From positions 37,858 through 101,857 of the forward strand of contig JBBQCD010000007.1 of NCBI GenBank assembly GCA_038318385.1: a DNA stretch of 64,000 nt, written 5' to 3'. Shown one piece after another: positions 24,632-33,748 of the stretch (position 1 is the first letter of the stretch; each line of letters begins with the position of its first letter). Both the position numbers and the translations under genes were made by a program. This DNA is from Schlegelella_A sp038318385. GTDB taxonomy: Bacteria > Pseudomonadota > Gammaproteobacteria > Burkholderiales > Burkholderiaceae_C. The notes under the pieces are model-generated. The model was given only the letters and a program-made list of their open reading frames with translations, was not told where the DNA came from and made no database searches.

Positions 24632-26026
24632 TCAGCGCGTCGCTTCGAGCGGCTTGAGGGTGCCGAGCAACGTCGGGAGGAGTTCGGCGACCGTCGGGTG
24701 GATATGCACCGCCCGTTCGATCACCCGGTACGAGGCGCCGGCGGCCATGATGTCGGTGAGCAGGTGCACGACTTCGTCGCCCTCGATGCCCAGCAGGGAG
24801 GCCCCGAGGATGCGCTCGGTCTCGGCGTCGACGAGCACCTTCATGAAGCCCTCGGTCTCGCCGCGCTCGCGCGCCCGGCCCACCCGCTTCATCGGCATCG
24901 TGCCGACGAGGGCCTTGCGCCCGCTGGCGCGCACCTCCGCCTCGCTCATGCCGACGCGGCCCAGAGGCGGGTCGATGAACAGCGCGTAGGTCGAGATGCG
25001 GTCGCTGACCTTGCGGTCCTCGCCGTCGAGCAGGTTGCCGGCGACGATCTGGAAGTCGTTGTAGGCGGTGTGCGTGAACGCGCCCTTGCCGTTGACGTCG
25101 CCGAGCGCCCAGACGCCGTCGACGCTGGTGCGCAGCTGCTCGTCGACTTCGATGTAGCCCTTGGCGTCGGTCCTGATGCCGGCGCGCTCGAGCCCGAGGT
25201 CGTCGGTGTTCGGGCGACGCCCGACGGCGGCGAGAAGATGGCTGCCCTCGAGTTCGTGCGCGCTGCCACCGGCGTTGAGGGCGAGGCGCACGCCCCGGCC
25301 GCCGCGGCCGGCGCTGACCTTGGCCGATTTGACGCCGAAGTGAAAGGCGATGCCTTCACGCTCGAGAATGGCCTGGATCTCCCGGGAGACTTCCCTGTCC
25401 TCGCGGGCGATCAGCCGGTCGCCGTACTCGACCACGGTCACTTTCGAGCCGAAGCGCCGGTACATCTGCGCAAACTCCAGGCCGATGTAGCTGCCGCCGG
25501 CAATCAACAGGTGCTCCGGCAAGGTGTCGAGTTCCATCATCGAGATGTTCGTCAGCACCGGCAGCTCGGCCAGGCCCTGCCAGTCGGGCAGCACCGGACG
25601 GGCGCCGACGTTGATGAAGACCTTCGGTGCCTCCAGTTCCTGGCCGTCGACCTCCACCGCATGCGCGCCCGAGAAGCGCGCGTGGCCCCATACCAGCGAC
25701 AGGTTCTTCGTGCTGCCGATCCATTTCTCGAGGCTCTCGACCGACTGCCCGACGACCCTGTCCTTGCGCGCCTTCACCGCCTTCATGTCGACGCTGACCG
25801 GCCCGACGACGACGCCGTAGTCGGCGCCGCGCCGCGCGACGTGGGCCGCGCGCGCGCTCGCGACCAGTGTCTTCGTCGGGATGCAGCCGTTGTTGACGCA
25901 GGTGCCGCCCAGGTGCTGGCGCTCGATCAGCGTGGTGTTCAGCCCGGATTCGGCCAGGCGAACGGCCAGTGCGGGGCCGGCCTGACCGGTGCCGATGACG
26001 ATGGCGTCGCAGGAGGTCTTTCTCAT
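24632..26026 (-). CDS. pyridine nucleotide-disulphide oxidoreductase (mercuric reductase-like class I)
   Basis: This 464-residue flavoprotein has the FAD motif VIGTGQAGPALA near residue 10, the redox pair C43 and C48 in GGTCVNNGCIPTKT, a second nucleotide fold (GGSYIGLEFAQ) and a C-terminal HIHPTVAELLPTLL with the catalytic His-Glu pair. Members transfer electrons between NAD(P)H and a disulphide or another acceptor. It lacks the extra N- and C-terminal cysteines of true mercuric reductase, and no lipoyl enzymes are nearby, so the acceptor is unknown. I chose the ATG at 26026 for its GAGGAG site. Confidence 0.9.
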   Translation of the reverse strand: MRKTSCDAIVIGTGQAGPALAVRLAESGLNTTLIERQHLGGTCVNNGCIPTKTLVASARAAHVARRGADYGVVVGPVSVDMKAVKARKDRVVGQSVESLEKWIGSTKNLSLVWGHARFSGAHAVEVDGQELEAPKVFINVGARPVLPDWQGLAELPVLTNISMMELDTLPEHLLIAGGSYIGLEFAQMYRRFGSKVTVVEYGDRLIAREDREVSREIQAILEREGIAFHFGVKSAKVSAGRGGRGVRLALNAGGSAHELEGSHLLAAVGRRPNTDDLGLERAGIRTDAKGYIEVDEQLRTSVDGVWALGDVNGKGAFTHTAYNDFQIVAGNLLDGEDRKVSDRISTYALFIDPPLGRVGMSEAEVRASGRKALVGTMPMKRVGRARERGETEGFMKVLVDAETERILGASLLGIEGDEVVHLLTDIMAAGASYRVIERAVHIHPTVAELLPTLLGTLKPLEATR

Positions 26027-26125
26027 GGTGCGTCTCCTCGGGGGGTGTGCATCGGTCGATTCTGGAGCGCCAACATGACGCGACATGCGTTGCCGAAGGC
26101 CGGACGAGCCCGGTTCTCCCCGGAT

Positions 26126-27184
26126 TCAGCGTGGGCGGCGCAGGACGACCGGTCGCTCGGCCTGGTCGCCGTTCGACCAGAACGTGCCGGCAAGGCTGCG
26201 GCCATCGGCGGCGGCGGTGGCATGGAGGTTGCCGCTGTCGATCATCGTGTCGCCGGCGCCGTTGTAGAGGGTCCAGGCGATGTCGATGACCAGCGGCGAT
26301 CCCAGCTCCGTGATCACCGTGCCGCGGCCGCGGTAGCGGATCGTTCGCAGTTCGGTTCCGGTCAGGCGCAGCCAGAAGGCCCGGTAGGTGGCCCAGCCGG
26401 CGCGATCGTCGATCGGCATCGGCTCGCTGTTCAGGGCGAGGCGGTCGTCCTCGCGCAGCAGCGTCAGGGCGAAGGGCGGGTCGGCGCCTGTCGTCGCGAT
26501 CCAGGTGCCGGGCAGGTTGACGGGCGTGAGGGCGACCGGGCCGGACGGCGTCGACGCCCGTGGGTTCTTCCATTGCCAGGCCAGCACGGCGCCGATGGCG
26601 AGAACCGCGCTGACCAGCACGAGCGCAAGCGCCCGCTTGCCGGCGCGCGACCGTGCCGCTGTGGATCCCGTGGCGGCTGCAGCGGCAGTGGCGTCGCCCG
26701 TTCCCGCTGCGGCAGAAGGCGGCTCGACTCCCAGCGCGGCGAGGTCACTCGCGAGGCGCTCGAAGTCGGCGCGCCAGTCGTAGGCGCGCAGGCGTCGCCA
26801 GGTGTAGTCGCCGATGCGGTCGAACGGCGCCGGCAGTTCGGGCGGCGGTGCGTCGACGCCGTCGCAGCAGACCGGAATGACATGGGCGCCGGCGTCGAGT
26901 GCCGCCGCGAACTCGCGCCGGACCGGGTCGTCGGGATCGGCGATGCGCAGCGTCCCGTCGCGGCTGGTCGCCGCGAAGAACTGCGGCGTCAGCAGCAACA
27001 GCAGAACCGGCTTGGCATGAAGGGCGCGCCCGACCTCGTCGCGCCACGACGAGCCGCCGCGCAGGTCGTCCTTGTCGAGGAACACCTGGTCGTCGCCGAA
27101 GCGCTGCCCGAGTTCGCGGGCCAGCGCGGTCGCCTTGTCGACGCCGTCGGCGGTCCGGTAGCTGATGAAGATCCGGGCGACCAC
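26126..27184 (-). CDS. membrane-anchored TIR-domain protein
   Basis: This 352-residue protein has an N-terminal TIR domain (residues 4-150) opening IFISYRTADGVDKA, with the VFLDKDDLRGG loop and the SSWRDE segment that places a glutamate at residue 50, where TIR NADases have their catalytic residue. An Ala-rich linker, a transmembrane helix at about 182-205 and a C-terminal beta-rich domain of about 140 residues follow. The start is GTG, one base after the stop of the MFS gene, so the two genes are probably co-transcribed. Bacterial TIR proteins act in NAD+ depletion, defence or virulence; the role here is unknown. Confidence 0.85.
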   Translation of the reverse strand: MVARIFISYRTADGVDKATALARELGQRFGDDQVFLDKDDLRGGSSWRDEVGRALHAKPVLLLLLTPQFFAATSRDGTLRIADPDDPVRREFAAALDAGAHVIPVCCDGVDAPPPELPAPFDRIGDYTWRRLRAYDWRADFERLASDLAALGVEPPSAAAGTGDATAAAAATGSTAARSRAGKRALALVLVSAVLAIGAVLAWQWKNPRASTPSGPVALTPVNLPGTWIATTGADPPFALTLLREDDRLALNSEPMPIDDRAGWATYRAFWLRLTGTELRTIRYRGRGTVITELGSPLVIDIAWTLYNGAGDTMIDSGNLHATAAADGRSLAGTFWSNGDQAERPVVLRRPR

Positions 27185-27185
27185 G

Positions 27186-28340
27186 TCAGGCGATGACCTT
27201 GCGCACGACCAGCTGGCCGAGCAGCACCAGGCCGATGAAGCTTGCGACCAGGGCGGCGGGGAAGCCCACGCCGTGGAGCAGCACGCCGAACAGCAGCGGG
27301 CCCGTCGCCTGGCCGACGAAGAAGCCGCAGGCGAAGAGCGCCACCGCCGAGCCGCGCGCCGAGGGGGCGACTTCGGTGGCCTCGGTCTGCAGCGAGTTGT
27401 GCAGCATGTAGTAGCTCAGACCGGCCACCGCCATCGCCAGCGCGTCCAGCCACCACAGGCCGAAGGTGGCGAGCGCGGCGTAGCTGCCGCCGGCGGCGAG
27501 CGAGCCGACGATGCACATGCGGCGCACGCCCAGCAGGCCGATGACTCGGCGCACCGCCAGCGCATACGCCAGCCCGCCGATGCCGAAGGCGCCGAGCACC
27601 AGCCCGGCCTGGCGCGGTGCATCGGCCAGGCTGCTGCCGGTGCGCTCGATCAGCAACTGGCCGACGAAGGGGAAGAGGCCGAAGACGAGAGCGCCTTCGA
27701 GGATGACGGCCGCATACAGCCAGATCGCCTTCGGATTCTCGAAGACGCGCCGGTAGAGGACGAGGATGGAGGCATGGGCGTGGGCCGGAGGCGCGGACCC
27801 GCGCGGTCCGACGGTCCAAGTCAGCGTGGCCGCGACGAGCCCGACCAGGGCGGCCGCACCGAGCGCGCTGCGCCAGCCGAAGGCGTCGTTGGCGAAGCCG
27901 GCGACGGCCGAGCCGAGCATCTGCCCGGTGATGATCGCGAACAGCATTCGCCCGATCATCACCTGGCGCTCGCCGAGTTCGAAGGAGTCGCCGAGCCCGG
28001 CGAGGACGAGCGGGATCAGGCCGCCGGCGAAGATGCCGCTGGCGATGCGGCTGCCCATCAGGATCTCGAAGCTCGGCGCGAACACGCCCAGCGTCAGGGT
28101 GACGGTCAGTGCGGCGATGCACACCCGCATGCAGCGGATCTTGCCGAAGCGGTCGCCCAGCGGACCGAGGAACGGTTGGGCCAGCGCGTACGGCAGCGCA
28201 TAGGCCGTGCTCAGCAGCGCCGCCGTCGCCGGGGCGACGACGAAACGCTGGGCGATCGGAACGATCAGGGGATCGATGGTGCGCAGCGCGAAGCCGCTGG
28301 CGAAGGCGCAGACCGCGAAGACGAGAAAGACCGGATGCAT
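27186..28340 (-). CDS. MFS transporter
   Basis: This 384-residue protein has about twelve hydrophobic segments and the MFS loop LGDRFGKIRCMR between helices 2 and 3. It is a secondary transporter in the inner membrane with a 12-helix efflux-pump pattern. It is followed one base later by the TIR-domain gene. The gap upstream (28341-28543) is shared with the divergent minC gene, and I could not define a promoter there. The substrate is unknown. Confidence 0.88.
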   Translation of the reverse strand: MHPVFLVFAVCAFASGFALRTIDPLIVPIAQRFVVAPATAALLSTAYALPYALAQPFLGPLGDRFGKIRCMRVCIAALTVTLTLGVFAPSFEILMGSRIASGIFAGGLIPLVLAGLGDSFELGERQVMIGRMLFAIITGQMLGSAVAGFANDAFGWRSALGAAALVGLVAATLTWTVGPRGSAPPAHAHASILVLYRRVFENPKAIWLYAAVILEGALVFGLFPFVGQLLIERTGSSLADAPRQAGLVLGAFGIGGLAYALAVRRVIGLLGVRRMCIVGSLAAGGSYAALATFGLWWLDALAMAVAGLSYYMLHNSLQTEATEVAPSARGSAVALFACGFFVGQATGPLLFGVLLHGVGFPAALVASFIGLVLLGQLVVRKVIA

Positions 28341-28543
28341 GCGTGCGGGTCGCCCTCAGGCGGCGTGACGGCAGGGGGTTGACCGCCGCGTGGATCCGGC
28401 GGGTTGCGGATCACTGTAGCTTGCATGTCGATGACCTGCTGCGCAGGGGGCGACGTTAAACTCCCGGCCTGTTTCGTCCGTGGCGCGTGTCTCGTCCTCT
28501 CGCGCCCTCGCCGGCTGCCCGGCCGTCCCCTCTTTCCTTCTCG

Positions 28544-29392
28544 ATGCGCCCCGTTCCCAGCAGCTCCGTCGACCCCGCCCCCTTCGAACTCAGGAACGCG
28601 ACGCTGACGCTGGTCGCGCTGGTCCTGGCGACCACGGATCTGGAGCTGCTGTCCGAGGCGCTGGAGGAGCGCTTCGGCCCCACCCCGGCCCTGTTCGACC
28701 ACGACCCGGTCGTCATCGACCTGGCGGCGGTGGCTGCGGCGTCCGAGCCGATCGACTTCGAGCGCCTGCGCGACCTGCTGCTGGCGCGCCGCATGTTGCC
28801 GGTGGGCATCGAGGGCGGTAGCCCGGATCAGGTCGAGGCCGCGCTCGCCGTCGGCCTCGGCCAGACCCCGACGCTCGTGGCGCGTCCGGCGCCCGAAGCC
28901 CCAGTCAGGGCGTCAAGTGCAGGTGCAGGTGCCCGTGCAGGTGCAGGTCCTCGTGCAAGTGCCGATGCCGAGACCGCGCCAGCGGCTGCGGGTCCGGGAC
29001 ACGGACGTGCTGCGCCACCGGCGGGCGTCGCGGAAGAATCGGCGCCCGTCGCCGCCGTTCCCACTCTCGTGATCGACCGGCCGCTGCGCTCGGGCCAGCA
29101 GGTCTATGCCCGTGGCGGCGACCTGGTGGTGATGGCCGCGGTGAACTTCGGCGCGGAGGTCATCGCCGACGGCAACATCCATGTCTACGCGCCTCTGCGC
29201 GGCCGCGCGGTGGCGGGCGCCCGCGGCGACACCTCGGCACGCATCTTCAGCACCTGCATGGAGCCGCAGCTGGTCGCCATTGCCGGCATCTACCGCACCA
29301 CGGATACGGCGTTGCCGCCTGCGGTGCACGGCAAGCCCGCGCAGGTGCGCCTCGACGGCGATGCCCTCGTCGTGGAAGCGCTCGCCTCCTGA
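28544..29392 (+). CDS. minC: septum site-determining protein MinC
   Basis: This 282-residue inhibitor of FtsZ assembly has an N-terminal FtsZ-antagonist domain (about 12-110, ending RRMLPVGIEGG), a repetitive Ala/Gly linker (about 120-175) and the C-terminal beta-helix domain (IDRPLRSGQQVYARGGDLVV; GNIHVYAPLRGRAVAGA). It is the first gene of minCDE. The ATG at 28544 is chosen; a GTG at 28487 would add 19 residues, and neither has a clear ribosome site. MinC needs MinD for membrane placement. Confidence 0.95.
   Translation: MRPVPSSSVDPAPFELRNATLTLVALVLATTDLELLSEALEERFGPTPALFDHDPVVIDLAAVAAASEPIDFERLRDLLLARRMLPVGIEGGSPDQVEAALAVGLGQTPTLVARPAPEAPVRASSAGAGARAGAGPRASADAETAPAAAGPGHGRAAPPAGVAEESAPVAAVPTLVIDRPLRSGQQVYARGGDLVVMAAVNFGAEVIADGNIHVYAPLRGRAVAGARGDTSARIFSTCMEPQLVAIAGIYRTTDTALPPAVHGKPAQVRLDGDALVVEALAS
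28915..28968. repeat. nine tandem hexamers in the MinC linker
   Basis: The unit NNGTGC is repeated nine times with small changes, giving alternating Ala and Gly/Ser/Arg residues between the two MinC domains. The repeat length is a multiple of three, so copy-number change keeps the frame. Confidence 0.7.
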
Positions 29393-29463
29393 AAGCCCCG
29401 CGGCAGCGCCGCACTAATTCCATCCCAAAGATCCACAGCACAGCACAGTAAAGGAAAGTAAGG

Positions 29464-30279
29464 ATGACCCAAATCGTCGTCGTGACCTCCGGCAAGGGCG
29501 GAGTCGGCAAGACCACGACCAGCGCCAGCTTTTCCGCCGGCCTCGCGCTGGCCGGTCACAAGACCGCGGTGATCGACTTCGACGTCGGCCTGCGCAACCT
29601 CGACCTGATCATGGGCTGCGAACGTCGGGTGGTCTACGACCTGATCAACGTGATCCAGAAGGAGGCCAATCTCAACCAGGCGCTCATCAAGGACAAGCAG
29701 TGCGACAACCTGTTCGTGCTGGCGGCCTCGCAAACGCGCGACAAGGACGCGCTGACGCGCGAGGGCGTCGAGCGCGTCATCCAGGAGCTGACCGCGATGG
29801 GCTTCGAGTACATCGTCTGCGACTCACCGGCGGGCATCGAGACCGGCGCGCTGATGGCGATGCACTTCGCCGACCAGGCGCTGATCGTCACCAACCCCGA
29901 GGTCTCGTCGGTGCGCGATTCCGACCGTATCCTCGGCATGCTCGGCTCCAAGACCAAGCGCGCGATCGAGGGCCAGACTCCCGTGAAGGAGCACCTCCTG
30001 ATCACGCGCTACAGCCCGAACCGCGTCGCCGGCGGCCAGATGCTGTCGCTCGACGACATCCAGGAGATCCTGCGCACGCCGCTGATCGGCGTGATTCCGG
30101 AGTCCGAGAAGGTCCTCGACGCCTCGAACCAAGGGGTGCCGGCGGTGCACCTGAAGGACACCGACGTCTCCGAGGCCTACAAGGACGTGGTTGCGCGTTT
30201 CCTCGGCGAGGAGCGGCCGATGCGCTTCGTCGAGGCCGAGAAGCCCGGCTTCCTCAAGCGCTTCTTCGGCGGGAGGTAA
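29464..30279 (+). CDS. minD: septum site-determining ATPase MinD
   Basis: This 271-residue ATPase has the deviant Walker A SGKGGVGKTT with both lysines (K11 and K16), the switch FDVGLRNLDLIMG and VCDSPAGIE. The C-terminal amphipathic helix (ending FLKRFFGGR) anchors ATP-bound MinD dimers to the membrane. A strong AAAGGAAAG site precedes the ATG. It activates MinC and oscillates with MinE. The gap from minC is 71 bases with no clear promoter. Confidence 0.97.
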   Translation: MTQIVVVTSGKGGVGKTTTSASFSAGLALAGHKTAVIDFDVGLRNLDLIMGCERRVVYDLINVIQKEANLNQALIKDKQCDNLFVLAASQTRDKDALTREGVERVIQELTAMGFEYIVCDSPAGIETGALMAMHFADQALIVTNPEVSSVRDSDRILGMLGSKTKRAIEGQTPVKEHLLITRYSPNRVAGGQMLSLDDIQEILRTPLIGVIPESEKVLDASNQGVPAVHLKDTDVSEAYKDVVARFLGEERPMRFVEAEKPGFLKRFFGGR

Positions 30280-30282
30280 GGG

Positions 30283-30534
30283 ATGTCGTTGCTTTCCTTC
30301 CTCCTCGGCGAGAAGAAGAAGACCGCCAGCGTCGCCAAGGAACGCCTGCAGATCATCCTCGCCCACGAACGCTCGGGTCGCGCCGGCACCGCCGACTACC
30401 TGCCCGCGCTGCAGCGCGAGCTGGTCGCGGTGATCTCGAAGTACGTCTCGATCCGCCCCGAGGACATCCGCGTCAACCTCGAGAAGCAGGACAACTTCGA
30501 GGTTCTGGAAGTCAAGATCGAGCTGCCGGGGTGA
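30283..30534 (+). CDS. minE: cell division topological specificity factor MinE
   Basis: This 83-residue protein has the N-terminal membrane-binding segment (MSLLSFLLGE), the MinD-contact helix (ERLQIILAHERSG) and the C-terminal dimer domain. It stimulates MinD ATPase and gives the Min system its pattern. It starts 3 bases after minD, which indicates tight co-expression. It converges on a minus-strand permease gene only 6 bases away, leaving no room for a separate terminator. Confidence 0.97.
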   Translation: MSLLSFLLGEKKKTASVAKERLQIILAHERSGRAGTADYLPALQRELVAVISKYVSIRPEDIRVNLEKQDNFEVLEVKIELPG

Positions 30535-30540
30535 GAGCCC

Positions 30541-31407
30541 TCACTCGATGACGGGCCGCGCCGGCAGGGCGGGCCGCTTCAGGTTCAGCAGGTTGCCGCC
30601 GAGGATCAATGCCGCCCCGATGACGGTGTAGATGTCCAGGCGCTCGCGGTAGATCAGCCAGCCCGCCGTAGCCGTCAGCGGCACGCGCAGGAAATCCATC
30701 GGCACGACCACCGTCGCGTCGGCATGCAGCATCGCCCGCGCCATGCAGTAGTGCGAGAAGGTGCCGCACAGCGCGATGACGAGGATCCACGGCCAGAGAT
30801 GCCCGGGAACCGGCTGCCAGAAATGCAGCGCCGGCAGGATGCCGATGGCAGACTGCACGATCAGCATCCAGAAGATGATGACGACGACGTGGTCGGTGCG
30901 CGTCAGCGACTTCACCATGATCAGCGAGACGCTGAAGCCGACCGATGCCGCCAGCGCGATCAGCTGGCCCGGCTCGACGTGGCCGGCGTCCGGGCGCACG
31001 ATCAGCGCCACCCCGGCCAGGCCGAGAGCGATCGCCGTCACCTTCCACGGGTTCATCCGCTCGCCGAGGAAGAACACGGCGAGCACGGCAGTCCAGATCG
31101 GCATGGTGAACTCGATCGCGATCACCTCGGCCAGTGGGATCATCGTCAGGGCGACGAACCAGGAAAACTGCGCCGCGTAGTGGACCACGTTGCGCGCGAC
31201 GTGCTGCAGCGGCCGTCGCGTGTGCATGGCGGCGAGGCCGCCGCTCGCGTGGATCAGCGGCCAGAGCATTGCCAGCCCGATGAGCGAGCGCAACTCCAGG
31301 ATCTGGAAGACATGCAGCTCGCGCGTGGTCTCGCGCCCGGCGATCGTCATCACCAGCATCGCCGCGAGCCACCCGGACATCCAGCCGGCGGCCTTCAGCG
31401 GATTCAC
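30541..31407 (-). CDS. DMT superfamily (EamA) permease
   Basis: This 288-residue protein has ten hydrophobic segments in two EamA repeats (the FTMPIWTAVLAVFFLGERMN and PMDFLRVPLTATAGWLIYRE regions). It is an inner-membrane metabolite exporter or importer of unknown substrate. The start is GTG, overlapping the stop of the hybrid kinase gene as GTGA, so the two genes are translationally coupled. Homologues are often annotated as S-adenosylmethionine or riboflavin carriers, which I cannot confirm. Confidence 0.87.
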   Translation of the reverse strand: MNPLKAAGWMSGWLAAMLVMTIAGRETTRELHVFQILELRSLIGLAMLWPLIHASGGLAAMHTRRPLQHVARNVVHYAAQFSWFVALTMIPLAEVIAIEFTMPIWTAVLAVFFLGERMNPWKVTAIALGLAGVALIVRPDAGHVEPGQLIALAASVGFSVSLIMVKSLTRTDHVVVIIFWMLIVQSAIGILPALHFWQPVPGHLWPWILVIALCGTFSHYCMARAMLHADATVVVPMDFLRVPLTATAGWLIYRERLDIYTVIGAALILGGNLLNLKRPALPARPVIE

Positions 31408-33548
31408 CGGGCGTCGCCCGCGCGGAGCGCCGCAACGGCTGACAGGATGGTCACGATCGCCTCGAAGTCTGCCGGCTTCACCAGGTGGTGGTCGAAGCCG
31501 GCCTCGCGCGTCTTCTCGCGATCCTTGTCCTGACCATAACCGGTGACCGCGACCAGGCGCGGCCGCGGGCCGCCGGCCTGGCGCGCACGGATCTTCGCCG
31601 CCACGGCATAGCCGTCGATGTCGGGCAGACCGATGTCGAGAAAGACCACGTCGGGGCGCCAGGCGGCGCACAGCTCGAGTCCCGCAAGGCCGCCGCCGGC
31701 GAGGCGCCCCTGGTGGCCGAGCGTTTCAGTCAGCATCAGCAGCGTCTCGCCGGCGTCGCGGTTGTCGTCGACGACGAGGATCCGCAGCGCATCGGTCTTC
31801 GTCGCCGGTTGGGAATCGTGCTCAGCGCCCGACAGGCCGGGGCGCTCGGATGGGGTCGTGTCGCCGATCGCCAGCGGCAGGCGGACGACGAACGTGCTGC
31901 CCTTGCCGAGTCCTTCGCTGGTGACCTCCACACCGCCCCCATGCAACTCCACCAGGCGGCGCACCACGCTCAGTCCCACGCCCAGGCCGCCTTCCTTGCG
32001 CGACAGTTGCCGGGGCCCTTGCTGGAACAGCTGGAACAGGCGCGGCCGCAGGTCCTCGGGGATGCCGATGCCGTTGTCGATCACGCGCAGCTCGGCCATG
32101 TCGTCGATGGCGCGCAACTCGATGCGGATCCGGCCGCCCGCCGGGGTGTACTTGGCCGCGTTGTTCAGCAGATTGACAACGATCTGCTCCATCCGCATCG
32201 GATCGGCGTCGACGAACAACGGATGCTCCGGCAGGTCGAGCTCGGTGCGGTGGCGATGCGAGGCGATGAAGTCGCGGGTCGTGGCGAACGCCTGCCGGAC
32301 GGCGTCCGAGAGGTTCAGCCGGTCGATGCGCAGCTCGATCTTGCCTTGCGTGATGCGCGCCGCTTCGAGCAGGTCGTCGACGATGCGGGTGAGGTTGCCG
32401 GCCTGCCTGTCGGCGACATCGAGCAGCTCAGCGTCGGGCGACGCGGGCGAACGCAGCCGCATCAGTTGAAGGGAATTGCGCAACGGCGCGAGGGGGTTGC
32501 GCAGTTCATGGCCGAGCATCGCGAGAAAATCATCCTTGGCGCGACTGGCGGTCTGCGTCTCCTCGTGCAGCGCGCTCATCTGCTCGCGCGCCTTGATCTC
32601 GTCAGAGACGTCGAAGGCGATCACCAGCACGCCGTCGACGCGTCCGTCGATTCCGCGCACCGGTGCGTAGTTGAAGTTCAGGTACACCTTCTCGAGCGTG
32701 CCGCTGCCATCCCGGTCCAGCACCGCCGGCACTTCCTTGCCGACCTGCGGAATGCCGCTGCGCATCAGGCCGTCCAGCACCTCGCGCAGCGAGGTCCGCT
32801 GGAGCCCTGGAACGGCCTCGAAGACCGGCTTGTCGTGGACGGCCTCGGCGCTCGTCCCCCACACCTTGCACATGTGCCCGTTCGCGAACTCCACCCGGTA
32901 ATCCGGGCCGCGGAGGATGCAGATCGGGGCCGGCGCCTGTGTGAAGAGCGCCGACAGGCGCTCCTTCTGGAGCTCCGATTCGCGGCGCGCGGCTTCGGTG
33001 TCGCGCCAGGCCTGCTTGAGCTCTTCCATCGAGCTTTCGTGCTGCTCCACTGTCTCGCGCAGGCGGGCATTGAGGTGTTCGATCTCGCGCTCGAGCCGTC
33101 GACGGACGGGGTCCGATTGTTCGGCCGTCTGCGGCCCGCTTCTCGGTTCGCGGGCCTCGTCGTCCTCCTGGAAGACGACCAGCAGATATCCGGCATCGCA
33201 GTCGCGCAGTGGCTCGATCCGGATCGTGACGTTGCGCGCGGCGCCGTCGAGCTCCATGTGCACGCAGGCCTCTTGCGCTCCGGCACCGGGCTGCGCCGCG
33301 CGCCCCAAGGCAGACCGCAACGTGACCCGCAGGGCGGGGTCCGCCAAGCGCAGCAGGTTTGCCGATGACGCTCCCGCGCCGAATCGAAGGAATCGCCTGG
33401 CGCTCTCCGGCAGGTGCAGGATCTCGTTCTGGGCGTCGACGATCAGCGACGCAGGGGCGATGCGTTCGAGTACCTCAAGGCGAAGCTTGGCCCACGACGC
33501 CTGATCCGACATGCGCGGTTGCTGCCAGGACGGGGATGGCTCTTGCAT
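31404..33548 (-). CDS. hybrid histidine kinase with CheBR-type PAS region and C-terminal receiver
   Basis: This 714-residue protein has an N-terminal region (about 20-130) like the segment that follows the CheR domain in CheB-CheR fusion kinases, then a coiled coil (145-200) and a PAS domain (200-320). A HisKA helix with H347 in GHELRNPL, an HATPase domain (N463, DNGIGIPEDL, GGLGVGLS) and a C-terminal receiver with phosphoacceptor D638 in FLDIGLPDIDG complete it. It lacks transmembrane helices and CheB/CheR domains. Its partner is unknown. An in-frame ATG at residue 13 is an alternative start. Confidence 0.9.
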   Translation of the reverse strand: MQEPSPSWQQPRMSDQASWAKLRLEVLERIAPASLIVDAQNEILHLPESARRFLRFGAGASSANLLRLADPALRVTLRSALGRAAQPGAGAQEACVHMELDGAARNVTIRIEPLRDCDAGYLLVVFQEDDEAREPRSGPQTAEQSDPVRRRLEREIEHLNARLRETVEQHESSMEELKQAWRDTEAARRESELQKERLSALFTQAPAPICILRGPDYRVEFANGHMCKVWGTSAEAVHDKPVFEAVPGLQRTSLREVLDGLMRSGIPQVGKEVPAVLDRDGSGTLEKVYLNFNYAPVRGIDGRVDGVLVIAFDVSDEIKAREQMSALHEETQTASRAKDDFLAMLGHELRNPLAPLRNSLQLMRLRSPASPDAELLDVADRQAGNLTRIVDDLLEAARITQGKIELRIDRLNLSDAVRQAFATTRDFIASHRHRTELDLPEHPLFVDADPMRMEQIVVNLLNNAAKYTPAGGRIRIELRAIDDMAELRVIDNGIGIPEDLRPRLFQLFQQGPRQLSRKEGGLGVGLSVVRRLVELHGGGVEVTSEGLGKGSTFVVRLPLAIGDTTPSERPGLSGAEHDSQPATKTDALRILVVDDNRDAGETLLMLTETLGHQGRLAGGGLAGLELCAAWRPDVVFLDIGLPDIDGYAVAAKIRARQAGGPRPRLVAVTGYGQDKDREKTREAGFDHHLVKPADFEAIVTILSAVAALRAGDAR

Positions 33549-33748
33549 CCAACGGAGTATCGCTGCCGCTTGTTGCGACTTTGTGAGGATTGCTCAGGGG
33601 GCTGACAGGAGTTCGTCTGGCCCATAGACTCCCATGGGCGACGAGTTGTGCCAACGCCGCGTGCGGCAGACGCCAGTCAAAGCCCTCTCGTGATCGCCGG
33701 ATGGGCCTTTCCGACGCCGGCATCGAGAACGCACTGGCAGCCGGCGCG

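Noticed and set aside
24632..26026. Mercuric reductase merA
   Set aside because: The heavy-metal-binding N-terminal domain and the C-terminal cysteine pair are missing and no mer genes are nearby.
26126..28340. Known TIR-based antiphage system such as Thoeris
   Set aside because: No SIR2-like or Thoeris B-type gene, STING, or reverse transcriptase gene is adjacent. The neighbours are an MFS transporter and a flavoprotein.
28341..28543. Promoter for minC or the divergent MFS gene
   Set aside because: TTGACC at about 28379 has no matching -10 box at an allowed distance, and TTAAAC near 28456 has no -35 partner.
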